DNA of 64,000 nt from Novosphingobium sp. (GTDB lineage Bacteria; Pseudomonadota; Alphaproteobacteria; Sphingomonadales; Sphingomonadaceae), in contig NZ_JAIEPN010000093.1 of NCBI RefSeq assembly GCF_019748365.1, forward strand, positions 31,636 through 95,635, given 5' to 3'. Positions within the stretch are counted from its first letter, which is position 1, and the number at the start of each line of letters is the position of its first letter. The notes beneath the pieces are model-generated. The model saw only the letters and a program-made list of their open reading frames with translations, was not told the DNA's origin and searched no databases. A program made the position numbers and the translations under genes. This document shows, piece by piece, positions 35,815 through 44,544 of the stretch.

Positions 35815-35963
35815 GGTTTACCCTTGAGAAACGGTTACTCGTCATCGAGGCTGCTAAATGGTCAATATGACACGGTTGCGACATGGCCCGGCGCCGCCTG
35901 TTGCAAAATGGCGCACCCGGAAAGGCGTCGGAAGGAACGCTTGGAAGCGCACTTTCGCGCGCT

Positions 35964-36890
35964 TCATTCAATCCCGCTTCGAGCGCAAAACCATGCCCAG
36001 GTCTGTGCCAAACCAGCTGCCAGCGAGGTATCCGGAGAATAGCCCAACGCCGCCCTCGCACGCGAGACATCGCACCAGGTCCGTTCGATCTCACCGAGCC
36101 GCGCGGGACGATATTCGACTTCGATGGTCCGTGGCGCAACGACCTGGCGCATCTCGGCAATCAGCGCATTGACCGAGACCGGTACCCCGGAACCCAGTTG
36201 CAGGACACCCGACCGTTCATGTTCGATGCCACGCATGATGCCGTCGCACAGATCATCGACGAACACGAAATCGCGCACCTGTTCGCCATCGCCGTGGACG
36301 ATCAGCGGAAGCCGCTCCGCAATGCGCCGGAAGAACGCCGCGACAACGCTGCCCTTGTGGTAGGAACGCGGGCCGTAAACGTTGGCGAAACGAAGCGACA
36401 GCGCCGAAAAGCCGTAGCTGCCCGACCATGCCGAACAAAGCCCCTCCACCGCCAGCTTGGTCGCGCCGTAAGGAGCGATCGGGTTGGGTACCATGCCTTC
36501 GTGAACGGGAGGCATGGCATCCCCGATGATCGCGCCACCGGTCGAAGCATTGACCAGACGCCGGACACCATGCGCGCGCATCGCCTCGATCAGACGAAAG
36601 CTGCCGACCACGTTGACATCGAAATTGAAAGCCGGATCGGCGATGGATTCGATCACCCGCGTGTCCGCCGCGAGATGCACCACCGCGTCAACGCCTTCGA
36701 GCGCGACGTCGAGCGCGGCGGGATCGCGAATGTCGCCGTGGATGAATTCCCCGGCAAAGTTGTCAAGATGGTCGCGCCGCCCGAGAATTTCATTGTCGAG
36801 CACACGGACCTGATAACCTGCAGCAGCAAGCCGCGGAACCAGATTGGCGCCGATGAAGCCGCAGCCACCGGTAACGAGGACCTTCATCAT
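35964..36890 (-). CDS. GalE-like NAD-dependent sugar epimerase/dehydratase
   Basis: A 308-residue extended short-chain dehydrogenase. The NAD site is VTGGCGFIGANLV at about 6-18 and the Asp after beta-2 is in VRVLDNE. The motif VVHLAAD and the active-site Ser/Thr region NASTGGAIIGD are followed by PYGATK, which supplies the Tyr-x3-Lys pair. LRFANVYGPRS and DFVFVDDLCDGI are also present. It probably acts on a UDP- or dTDP-sugar (4-epimerase or related). The start overlaps the stop of the upstream glycosyltransferase, so the two are coupled and likely work on the same polysaccharide. Confidence 0.9.
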   Translation of the reverse strand: MMKVLVTGGCGFIGANLVPRLAAAGYQVRVLDNEILGRRDHLDNFAGEFIHGDIRDPAALDVALEGVDAVVHLAADTRVIESIADPAFNFDVNVVGSFRLIEAMRAHGVRRLVNASTGGAIIGDAMPPVHEGMVPNPIAPYGATKLAVEGLCSAWSGSYGFSALSLRFANVYGPRSYHKGSVVAAFFRRIAERLPLIVHGDGEQVRDFVFVDDLCDGIMRGIEHERSGVLQLGSGVPVSVNALIAEMRQVVAPRTIEVEYRPARLGEIERTWCDVSRARAALGYSPDTSLAAGLAQTWAWFCARSGIE

Positions 36891-39800
36891 CCGGACATCG
36901 TCATGATGCCGGAACGCAGGCGGACAACCTGCCCTTCCGTCACGGTCAACGGCCCACCCGGTACGATGACGCCGCTCTCTGCCAGAACCGCCACAATTTC
37001 ATGCGCTGCACCATTTCGAATGATCTCCGGCACCGGCACCGAGAAGACCCCGTCGCTTTGGCCGGGGACGGAAGCACGGGCAAAAAAGTCGCCGTCAGCG
37101 AACAGTGCGACATCGCAGCGACGGGCGGGGTCAAGACGATGGCGGATAGTCCCGCGGATGGTTCCGCCGCTATCCACATCAACCAGCCCGTCAAATCCCA
37201 TGGCGGCAAACGATACATTGCGCGGCATGATCAAACCGTCGTTCAACACGATATCGCTGCCGGCCACCATCACGCGAAAGGCAATTCCGGCCTTTCGCCG
37301 GGTTCCCCGCGCCGGCAGGTCGATCACGAAGCCGGCGCGTCGTGCTTCATCCGGAACTGCAGCAAACGGCGCGAAATGTCGGTCCGCAGTGGCGCGCAAC
37401 ACTGTGCCGTCGACAATGATCTCGACGCTGGCCGGCGGCGCATCCTTGCGCAGCCGGGCAACCCATCCGTAGATCCGGTTTTGGTAAACGCCGAGCAGCT
37501 GGCCTACGACATCGCCTTCACGGGCCACTTCACCGCGCGCCACCAGTTCCTTGAGCAGCGGAGATAGCGTCGGTGCACGCGGTGCGCGCGGCACCGCTGC
37601 CGGCATGGCAAGGTCATCACCCGCGATCATGTTGAGCAAGGCAGCGAAGTTACCACGCCCCTCGTTGCCAGCGCGGTTCGCATTTGATTTGGCCTTCTTG
37701 ATGCGGGTCGCCGGTTTGGCAAGCGCAGAAACCGGGACGACAGGCCCTGCCTGACCGGGATCGGGTCTCAGCCCGGCCATGATGCGCATCAGCACGCCTT
37801 CCGGATTGGCTGTCGCAGCAAGCTTGGCCTTGCCTGCCCCGCGCGACGCCATCCCGCGCGCGAGGAGCAGGGTATCGCGCACAGCCAGTGGTGCTGCCGC
37901 GAGCATGGGGCGCATCACCCGGAAGCCCGTGGCCGACAGATCATAGCCGCGCGCGCGCAGCCATTCGGCCGGCTGCGCGACCGTGCTGCCCAGCCGCATC
38001 GGCACGGTTTCGCAGGCGTATCCGGCAAGCTGGGCACGCGCCACAAACTCGTGATCATGGCCGAGCAGCCGGTAGTCGGCGGTGAACCCGCCCAGTTCCA
38101 GAAAGGCTTCCCGCCGCACGTAAAGCGGGTTCTCGGTCTCGTCGTCGCGAAAAAAGGCATCGGACACACCGACAATGAACTGCGCCTTGAGATCGGGTGG
38201 GCCTTCGGCACCCAGTTCCCGCGATTCGACCAGATAGTTTATGACCTGTGCATCGGTGCGCCGGGCAATCCGCTGGAGCTCGCCGAGTGCGCCGGTTTCC
38301 AGCGTCGCCCCCTCCCACAGGAAGAGCGCGAATTCGCTGTTCGCCGCATTGGCCAGGCGGTTGAACGCGGCTCCGGCGTCAAGATCGAAGCATTCGATCG
38401 CATGCGGCGCAAAGCCGTGCCGGGCCAATGCCGCCGCCGCGATGGCCAGATCCTCCTGGCTGTCGCCATCCACCCCCACCAGCACCTCGTGCGGCTGAAC
38501 GTCCTGCACCGACAGACTGGCGAGTGTCGCCTCCAGCGCGGCAGCATGCCCGAGGAAATAAATGCAAACGGCAGTGGCTGAAAGGTCCGGTCCGGGGCTT
38601 GTATCCCCGCGCGCCCGATCGAGGAGCTGCTGATGCAGCGGGCCTTCGAGCTGCCGGTGGAACGCGCTCCATATCTCCAGATTTGTGTCGTTGCTGAAGC
38701 TTGGGCGCGGCACCATCCCGCCGACCGTCAGCGCTTCTTCCAGCTTGTCAGCCAGCGACACCGGGTGCGGCTGGCACAGGACTGCCGCATGATCACGCGC
38801 ATCGATCAACTCGGAATTGCCGCCGACATCGGTCGCCACCGTCGGAATGGCGCAGATCGCCGCCTCGTAGATCGCCATCGAGCTGTTCTCGATGATCGAC
38901 GGCATGACCGCCAGACGCTTTCCGCCCAGCAGGTATTCGATCGCTTCATACTGCTGGAAGCCCGTCAGGATCTGCACCTCGCACGGCCACCCTTCGGACA
39001 CTTCGCGAATGTAGTCGGGCGTGTCGAGCTCGGGATGACTGGGCAAGCGCCCCCCCGGCTTGCCCATGAAGGTGATGCGGCGCGGCAAGGGCACACCCTT
39101 GCGCAACAGTCGGCGGATCGCCTGGCAGAAGATGAACAGCCCCTTGCGCACTTCCAGACGGCCAAAGAACACCAGTTCATCGATCGGTGTACGCGTTCCG
39201 GGGGTCAGCGTGCGGGCACGCCTCAAGGGTTCCAGCGAGGTGAAAGTGGCGACATTGGGCTGCACGAACGCGCGCCTCTCAGGCAGGGCATAGCCTTGGC
39301 TGGCCATCCAGCGCAGCAAGTGCAGGCTGCCGCCGATCACCACATCGCCCAATTCCACGCTGCGACGCTCCGCGTGATTCTTGACGAGATCGTCGGCACG
39401 GTCGAGCATGTGGCCGCCATAGAGCCGGTTCCACATCCATGGGCTTGACGTCTTCACCACGAACAAGGTGCGCGCGAAAGCCCAGCCCTGCCGTTTGGCC
39501 AGCAAGCACAGATACCCGGTGCCCCGCCATTCCGACACGTGCACGACATCCATCGGATTGTCGATTAGCCAGCGCATCATGTTGTAGGGCACACGCATCC
39601 AGCGGTCGGCGTTGGACGCGAAGCGCTCCGCGCTCGCATAGTCGGGCGCAGGCACCAGCCTCACCCCCTTCCTCGCGTAATGGCTCACCCAATGCCCGAT
39701 CGTTTGGGTTTCGACCTGTTCGCCGCGCAGATAGAGCACGGTGACATCAAAACCCTGCTCTGCCAGCATCAACGCAAGGTTGGCATATGTGCTCCCGATG

Positions 39801-40099
39801 CCGCCGTTGCGCACCGGGCCGGTGATCTGTTCGGTGGCGATGCAGATTCGCAGCGATTGGCCTGCACCGGGCCGCACGGAATTCGTGTCGAGCAGGCTAT
39901 CAAGCCCGGGCAAATCCAGCTGCCAGGCATCGGGGCGGCGCAATTGCAATTGGTCGATGCGGCCTTCTGCCGCCGGCCCGCACAGATAACGCTCAATGTC
40001 GGATACGACGTGTTCGCGAGAACGCTCAGCGCTATCACCTTGATCGCGAAGGCCCTGCCCGTTTGCGTCTGTCTCTTCGCCCGTAACGCGCAATGCCAT
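36887..40099 (-). CDS. Large bifunctional glycosyltransferase (GT4 plus GT2-like, with C-terminal extra domains)
   Basis: A 1070-residue protein. An N-terminal GT-B glycosyltransferase of GT4 type lies at about 80-480, with the donor-site features GGIGSTYANLALMLAEQGFDVTVLY, ELVFFGRLEVRKGLFIF and PSIIENSSMAIYEAAICAIPTVATDVGG, including the E-x7-E type pattern. A GT-A/GT2-like domain at about 520-740 contains EVLVGVDGDSQED, FALFLWEGATLE and RREAFLELGGFTADYRLLGHDHEFVARA, a typical GT2 acceptor block. A linker and a C-terminal beta-rich segment at about 865-1070 (IYGWVARLRKDAPPASVEIIVDG) follow. The start has GAGGAGCAGGA before ATG. The protein may add two different sugars in succession. Confidence 0.85.
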   Translation of the reverse strand: MALRVTGEETDANGQGLRDQGDSAERSREHVVSDIERYLCGPAAEGRIDQLQLRRPDAWQLDLPGLDSLLDTNSVRPGAGQSLRICIATEQITGPVRNGGIGSTYANLALMLAEQGFDVTVLYLRGEQVETQTIGHWVSHYARKGVRLVPAPDYASAERFASNADRWMRVPYNMMRWLIDNPMDVVHVSEWRGTGYLCLLAKRQGWAFARTLFVVKTSSPWMWNRLYGGHMLDRADDLVKNHAERRSVELGDVVIGGSLHLLRWMASQGYALPERRAFVQPNVATFTSLEPLRRARTLTPGTRTPIDELVFFGRLEVRKGLFIFCQAIRRLLRKGVPLPRRITFMGKPGGRLPSHPELDTPDYIREVSEGWPCEVQILTGFQQYEAIEYLLGGKRLAVMPSIIENSSMAIYEAAICAIPTVATDVGGNSELIDARDHAAVLCQPHPVSLADKLEEALTVGGMVPRPSFSNDTNLEIWSAFHRQLEGPLHQQLLDRARGDTSPGPDLSATAVCIYFLGHAAALEATLASLSVQDVQPHEVLVGVDGDSQEDLAIAAAALARHGFAPHAIECFDLDAGAAFNRLANAANSEFALFLWEGATLETGALGELQRIARRTDAQVINYLVESRELGAEGPPDLKAQFIVGVSDAFFRDDETENPLYVRREAFLELGGFTADYRLLGHDHEFVARAQLAGYACETVPMRLGSTVAQPAEWLRARGYDLSATGFRVMRPMLAAAPLAVRDTLLLARGMASRGAGKAKLAATANPEGVLMRIMAGLRPDPGQAGPVVPVSALAKPATRIKKAKSNANRAGNEGRGNFAALLNMIAGDDLAMPAAVPRAPRAPTLSPLLKELVARGEVAREGDVVGQLLGVYQNRIYGWVARLRKDAPPASVEIIVDGTVLRATADRHFAPFAAVPDEARRAGFVIDLPARGTRRKAGIAFRVMVAGSDIVLNDGLIMPRNVSFAAMGFDGLVDVDSGGTIRGTIRHRLDPARRCDVALFADGDFFARASVPGQSDGVFSVPVPEIIRNGAAHEIVAVLAESGVIVPGGPLTVTEGQVVRLRSGIMTMSG

Positions 40100-40332
40100 T
40101 CCTGCTCCTCGCAGGAGCGGCGTTATCTGCCGAGTTTGTCAATTTGATGTCATCTTGAACTGCATTTCACAAAGGCCGGAACCAGCGTGCGCAGCGGTTC
40201 GGCGATCTGCGCGGGCCCAGCGGCACCGACTCGCAGCTCCGGGACGCCGGCAGTTGCTTTCGTGATCGAATGGGGGAGCTGCCTGCACGATCCTGTCTTG
40301 CCGATCAGGCCGCGAAATGCTTGGGGAGCGTG
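40100..40332. other. Intergenic region between glycosyltransferase and small membrane protein
   Basis: 233 bases separating divergent genes, holding promoters for both. An AT-rich patch (gtcaatttgatgtcatcttg) lies about 40-60 bases upstream of the glycosyltransferase start. No other gene or repeat is apparent. Confidence 0.5.
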
Positions 40333-40557
40333 ATGGATCCTGACACATTGACGACATTCGGCGCATTTGCCGGAGCCGGAGGGATCGCGCTGGTTGTCGC
40401 GGTATTTGCCGCCCTGCGCGAGCGCCGCCACCAGCGGCGCGCCAATCTCGATCAGGTCAGCTTCATCTCGTGGAGCATGTTGTCAGCGATTTTCTCGATG
40501 CTGGCCATCATCCTGCTGGCGACCGCCGCAAAGCTTCACTTCGCTCCGGTCCGCTGA
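40333..40557 (+). CDS. Small two-helix membrane protein, unknown function
   Basis: A 74-residue protein starting at an ATG preceded by GGGGAGCG. A longer in-frame ATG at 40270 lacks a ribosome site. Helix one is about 9-27 (GAFAGAGGIALVVAVFAAL), then a basic loop RERRHQRRANLDQ, then helix two at about 44-63 (WSMLSAIFSMLAIILLATAAK). The family is not recognised. It stands alone before phoR, 272 bases away. Confidence 0.6.
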   Translation: MDPDTLTTFGAFAGAGGIALVVAVFAALRERRHQRRANLDQVSFISWSMLSAIFSMLAIILLATAAKLHFAPVR

Positions 40558-40829
40558 CCATGGCCCTTTGCGCACCGGGTATGTTACATAACCATGGCTG
40601 ATCATGGCAGCAATCTGACAGGCATCACAGGGGTCTGGTCGCGAGGAAAAAACTGCTTCAGAAACCGGTGCGCAACGGGCGTTACCTGATGCAGAAGACG
40701 CGGCAGAACAAGCCCTGTCGGCTGAACCTATCGCAAGAGGCGGATCGCATGAGCAAGGTCGAGTTTCGGGCCGATGCGCGCGCCGGATGAAACAAGTCAG
40801 ACATCAAGGTCCAAGTCGACGGCTGCGTC

Positions 40830-42035
40830 ATGAACGGAAACAAGACTGACATGGTGGGTTCGTCGTTCCCATGGTCGAGTGTGCTGGTGGCTATGGGCAC
40901 CTGCGCCGTGATGCTGGTCATCGGGGTTTACCCGGTGCTGGCCATCGCGGTGCTGATCGTGTGGGTGGGAACGTTGTGGCTGTCCCGGCCCGAACCCGTT
41001 GTCGAAGTGCGCGTGCCCGATGAGGGTTCGGTTTCGCGTCAGGCCATGGTCGACCTGGTCGAACCGTTCAGTGTGCCGGTGCTGATGCTCGACAGCCAGC
41101 GCATCGCCGCCGCCAACGCCGCCGCGCGCGAGGCGCTGGGGCCGCACATCGTCGGGCAGGACGCTCGCGTCGCCTTGCGCCACCCCGAGGCGATCACCTT
41201 GCTCGACAAGCCGCAGGGCACCGTCATGGTCCGCGGGCTCACCGGCGCAAGAAGCATCTGGCAGGTCCGCCGCGTCGCGATCGACCAGCGCTTTTCGCTG
41301 ATCGAGATGGTCAACCGCACCGCTGAGGCCGACATCAGCCGTTCGCACACCGATTTCGTCGCCAATGCCAGCCACGAGCTGCGCACCCCGCTTGCCTCGA
41401 TCATCGGCTATATCGAAACGCTCGCCGATCCCGATGCCAAGGTCGATGCCGCCACCGCGGCGCGGTTCCATAACACGGTGCTGCGCGAATCGCGGCGTTT
41501 GCAGAGCCTTGTCGAAGATCTCATGTCGCTCTCGCGCATCGAAGCCGAGAAGCACGATCTCCCGCGCGAACAGATCGACCTCGGCCTGCTTGCTGCGAGC
41601 ATCGGCTCGGAAGTGGCCTGCACGGCCGGCGAAGAGCGGATAGCCGTTCAGGTAACCGATGCCGTGGTCACCGGCGACCGCCAGCAACTCGATCAGGTCA
41701 TCCGCAATCTGATCGACAATGCCCTCAAGTATGGCGATGCGGGTCAGCCAGTCAGCGTCGAAGTCGCACGCGATGGCCATGAAGCCGTGTTCTCGGTGAC
41801 CGATCGCGGTGAAGGCATTCACCCCGATCACATCCCCTACCTTACCCGCCGTTTCTATCGCACCGATCCCGGTCGCAGCCGCGCGGCCGGCGGCACCGGG
41901 CTCGGCCTTGCGATCGTCAAGCACATCGTCGAAAGACATCGCGGCAAACTCGACATTTCGAGCAAGGTGGGTGAGGGAACCTCCGTGACCGTGCGTCTGG
42001 CGCTTACCGCATCACCATCGAAAGAACTGTCATAG
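40830..42035 (+). CDS. phoR: Phosphate regulon sensor histidine kinase PhoR
   Basis: A 401-residue membrane histidine kinase. Two short N-terminal helices (about 15-52) are followed by a PAS-like segment (VEPFSVPVLMLDSQRIAAANAAAREALG). A HisKA domain carries the H-box DFVANASHELRTPLASIIGYIETL, and a HATPase domain has N-box NLIDNALKYGD, G1 DRGEGIHPDHIPYLTRRFYR and G2 AGGTGLGLAIVKHIVERH. It senses phosphate status through PstSCAB/PhoU and phosphorylates PhoB. The gene precedes pst, and its last codons overlap the PHO box that controls pstS. Confidence 0.93.
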   Translation: MNGNKTDMVGSSFPWSSVLVAMGTCAVMLVIGVYPVLAIAVLIVWVGTLWLSRPEPVVEVRVPDEGSVSRQAMVDLVEPFSVPVLMLDSQRIAAANAAAREALGPHIVGQDARVALRHPEAITLLDKPQGTVMVRGLTGARSIWQVRRVAIDQRFSLIEMVNRTAEADISRSHTDFVANASHELRTPLASIIGYIETLADPDAKVDAATAARFHNTVLRESRRLQSLVEDLMSLSRIEAEKHDLPREQIDLGLLAASIGSEVACTAGEERIAVQVTDAVVTGDRQQLDQVIRNLIDNALKYGDAGQPVSVEVARDGHEAVFSVTDRGEGIHPDHIPYLTRRFYRTDPGRSRAAGGTGLGLAIVKHIVERHRGKLDISSKVGEGTSVTVRLALTASPSKELS

Positions 42036-42044
42036 ACCTGTCAT
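42027..42044 (+). promoter_or_regulatory. PHO box (PhoB binding site) for pstS
   Basis: CTGTCAT-AGAC-CTGTCAT matches the PhoB consensus CTGTCAY-N4-CTGTCAY at all 14 specified positions. It ends 47 bases before the pstS ATG, and its first half-site forms the final Leu-Ser codons plus stop of phoR. PhoB binding should activate pstS and downstream genes under phosphate starvation. Confidence 0.93.
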
Positions 42045-42091
42045 ACGCTGGTCGCATTGCCGACGGGCACAGGGTGCAAGGGAATACTGGA

Positions 42092-43138
42092 ATGGGCTCG
42101 AATCGTCTTATAGCCGGATCAGTGCTGGTGCTTGCCACACTTGGACTCTCGGCCTGCGGTGGCCAGCAGAGTGCAACGCGCGATCAGGTCCGTGCGGTCG
42201 GGTCTTCCACCGTCTACCCCTTCGCCAAGGCCGTCGCGGAATCGCTCGCCAAGTCCGATGCGACCATCAAGGCGCCGATCATCGAATCCACCGGCACGGG
42301 CGCGGGCATGAAGCTGTTCTGCGCCGGCATCGGTCCGCAGCACCCCGATATCGAAGACGCCTCGCGCCGGATGAAGAAGTCCGAGTTCGACGATTGCGTG
42401 AAGAACGGCGTCAAGGAAATCGTCGAGATCCAGATCGGTCTCGACGGCGTCGCGTTTGCCGAGGGCAGCCAGGGCCCCGGCATCGCGCTGACGCCGGAGG
42501 ACGTCTATAAGGCGCTCGCCAAGAACCCGTTCGGCAAGCCCAATGCGGCAAAGACCTGGAAGGACGTGAACGCCGCCCTCCCGGACGAGCCAATCCTTGT
42601 CTATGGGCCGCCCTCCACCTCGGGCACGCGCGATGCGCTCAAGGAACTGATCCTGACCCGCGGCTGCGAGAGCGATCCCGCGATGAAGGCGCTCAAGGAC
42701 AGCGACAAGTCCAAGCACGATGCGATCTGCGGCGAAGTGCGCGAAGACGGCGCCTATGTCGACGCGGGCGAGAACGACAACCTCATCGTCCAGAAGATCG
42801 AGGCCAACCCCAAGGCCATCGGCATTTTCGGCTTCTCCTATCTCGAAGAGAACCGCGACCGGCTCAAGGGTCTGACCATGAGCGGCGTGCAGCCGACCTA
42901 CGAGACGATCACCGACTTCTCCTATCCCGGTGCCCGCCCGCTCTACATCTATGTGAAGAAGGCCCACCTCAAGGCGATCCCGGGGCTCCAGGCCTATGTC
43001 AACGAATGGGCCAAGCTGTGGAGCAAGGGTGGCGTGCTGGCCAAGGCCGGCATGGTGATCGCGCCTGACGATGTCCTCGCCGCCAGCGCGAAGGCTGCCA
43101 GCGAGCTGCCCGTGCTCGATGGCGCGCAGCTGAAGTAA
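42092..43138 (+). CDS. pstS: Phosphate ABC transporter substrate-binding lipoprotein PstS
   Basis: A 348-residue phosphate-binding protein. The ATG at 42092 has AAGGGA eight bases upstream; a GTG at 42074 is an unlikely alternative. The lipoprotein signal is MGSNRLIAGSVLVLATLGLSAC with the lipobox LSA|C. Ligand-loop landmarks are VRAVGSSTVYPFAKAVAE, IESTGTGAGMKLFC, DIEDASRRMKKSEFD, and LVYGPPSTSGTRDALKEL with the SGT loop. It delivers phosphate to PstCA. It is distinct from the 692-residue PstS-like exoprotein at 11205-13283. It is preceded by a perfect PHO box. Confidence 0.95.
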   Translation: MGSNRLIAGSVLVLATLGLSACGGQQSATRDQVRAVGSSTVYPFAKAVAESLAKSDATIKAPIIESTGTGAGMKLFCAGIGPQHPDIEDASRRMKKSEFDDCVKNGVKEIVEIQIGLDGVAFAEGSQGPGIALTPEDVYKALAKNPFGKPNAAKTWKDVNAALPDEPILVYGPPSTSGTRDALKELILTRGCESDPAMKALKDSDKSKHDAICGEVREDGAYVDAGENDNLIVQKIEANPKAIGIFGFSYLEENRDRLKGLTMSGVQPTYETITDFSYPGARPLYIYVKKAHLKAIPGLQAYVNEWAKLWSKGGVLAKAGMVIAPDDVLAASAKAASELPVLDGAQLK

Positions 43139-43155
43139 GGACCGAGCAAACGGCC

Positions 43156-44538
43156 ATGTCGCCAGGTATTCTGTTCCTTCTGGCTTTCGGGCTGGGTCTC
43201 GTGGGTTGGCTCGCGGGGCGGTCGCGCGCCTGGGCCTTCCGCAAGGCCGCACCGGGTGGTCGCATCCATTCGCTCCCCGATTTCCACGCCTGGTATGTCG
43301 GCCTGTGGGTGGCTGTCCCCGCCGCGCTGTTCGGCCTCCTGTGGGATGCAATCAGCCCCGCCCTGGTGCTGCAGCATGTCCTCGCCGACCCGGCCGCCGC
43401 CGCCCTGCCCGCCTTCGGTTTCGAGCGCGAGGCGATAATGGGCGAGGCCCGCGCCGTCGCCACCGGTGCCGCGCGCGCCGTGTTCAACAGCGAGGCGGAA
43501 GGCCTCGTCGAACCCTACCGGACGGCGCTCACGCGCTACAACGCGATCGGTCTTGTCCTCACCGTGGTGATCGCCTTTGCCGGCGGCGCCTACTCGTTCC
43601 TGCGCCTGCGCCCCGATTTCACCGCGCGCACGCGGGTCGAGCGCGCGGTCATGGGGCTTCTGCTGCTCGCCTCGATGGTCGCGATCCTCACCACGATCGG
43701 CATCGTGGCCAGCCTTGTGGTCGAGACGGTGCGCTTCTTCGGCATGGTTTCGCCGGTCGATTTTCTGCTCGGCACACATTGGGCGCCGGATCCGATGAGC
43801 GCCGGCACGCCCGATGGCAGCGCCTTCGGGGCCATTCCGCTGTTCTGGGGCACGATCTACATCGGCGCGATCATCGCCATGGCGGTGGCCATCCCGCTCG
43901 GACTGATGAGCGCGATCTACCTGACGCAATACGCCGACAATTCGGTGCGCCGGATCGTCAAGCCCCTGCTCGAGATTCTCGCCGGCGTGCCGACCGTGGT
44001 CTATGGCTACTTCGCGGCGCTCACCGTCGCCCCCGCCGTGCGTGATGCGGCGCAGGCGATCGGCATGGCGAATGCCTCGACCGAAAGCGCGATAGCGGCC
44101 GGCCTTGTCATGGGCGTGATGATCATTCCCTTCGTCTCCTCGATGGCCGACGACAGCATTGCCGCGGTCCCCCAGGCCATGCGCGACGGCAGCCTCGCGA
44201 TGGGCGCCACCCGCGCGGAAACCATTCGCAAGGTCCTGATCCCGGCGGCGCTTCCCGGCATTGTTGCGGGCATCATGCTCGCCATCAGCCGCGCGATCGG
44301 CGAAACGATGATCGTGGTGATGGCGGCGGGTGCATCCGCGAACCTCACCGCCAATCCGTTCGAATCGATGACGACGGTCACCTTCCAGATCGTCGCCATG
44401 CTCACTGGTGAAGGCAGCTTCGATCACCCCGCAACGCTGTCAGCCTTCGCGCTCGGCATGGTGCTGTTTCTGGTGACCCTCACCCTCAATTTCATCGCGC
44501 TGCGCGTGGTCAAGCGCTACCGCGAAGCCTATGAGTAA
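43156..44538 (+). CDS. pstC: Phosphate ABC transporter permease PstC, long form
   Basis: A 460-residue permease with an N-terminal extension of about 150 residues (extra hydrophobic segments and ARAVATGAARAVFNSEAEGL), as seen in alphaproteobacterial PstC. The transporter domain begins near 150 (RVERAVMGLLLLASMVAILTTIGIVASL). The permease core includes IPLFWGTIYIGAIIAMAVAIPLGLMSAIYLTQYA and the EAA-type loop GSLAMGATRAETIRKVLIPAALPGIVAGIMLAISRAIGET. It lies 17 bases after pstS and 6 bases before pstA. Confidence 0.95.
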   Translation: MSPGILFLLAFGLGLVGWLAGRSRAWAFRKAAPGGRIHSLPDFHAWYVGLWVAVPAALFGLLWDAISPALVLQHVLADPAAAALPAFGFEREAIMGEARAVATGAARAVFNSEAEGLVEPYRTALTRYNAIGLVLTVVIAFAGGAYSFLRLRPDFTARTRVERAVMGLLLLASMVAILTTIGIVASLVVETVRFFGMVSPVDFLLGTHWAPDPMSAGTPDGSAFGAIPLFWGTIYIGAIIAMAVAIPLGLMSAIYLTQYADNSVRRIVKPLLEILAGVPTVVYGYFAALTVAPAVRDAAQAIGMANASTESAIAAGLVMGVMIIPFVSSMADDSIAAVPQAMRDGSLAMGATRAETIRKVLIPAALPGIVAGIMLAISRAIGETMIVVMAAGASANLTANPFESMTTVTFQIVAMLTGEGSFDHPATLSAFALGMVLFLVTLTLNFIALRVVKRYREAYE

Positions 44539-44544
44539 CCGGCA

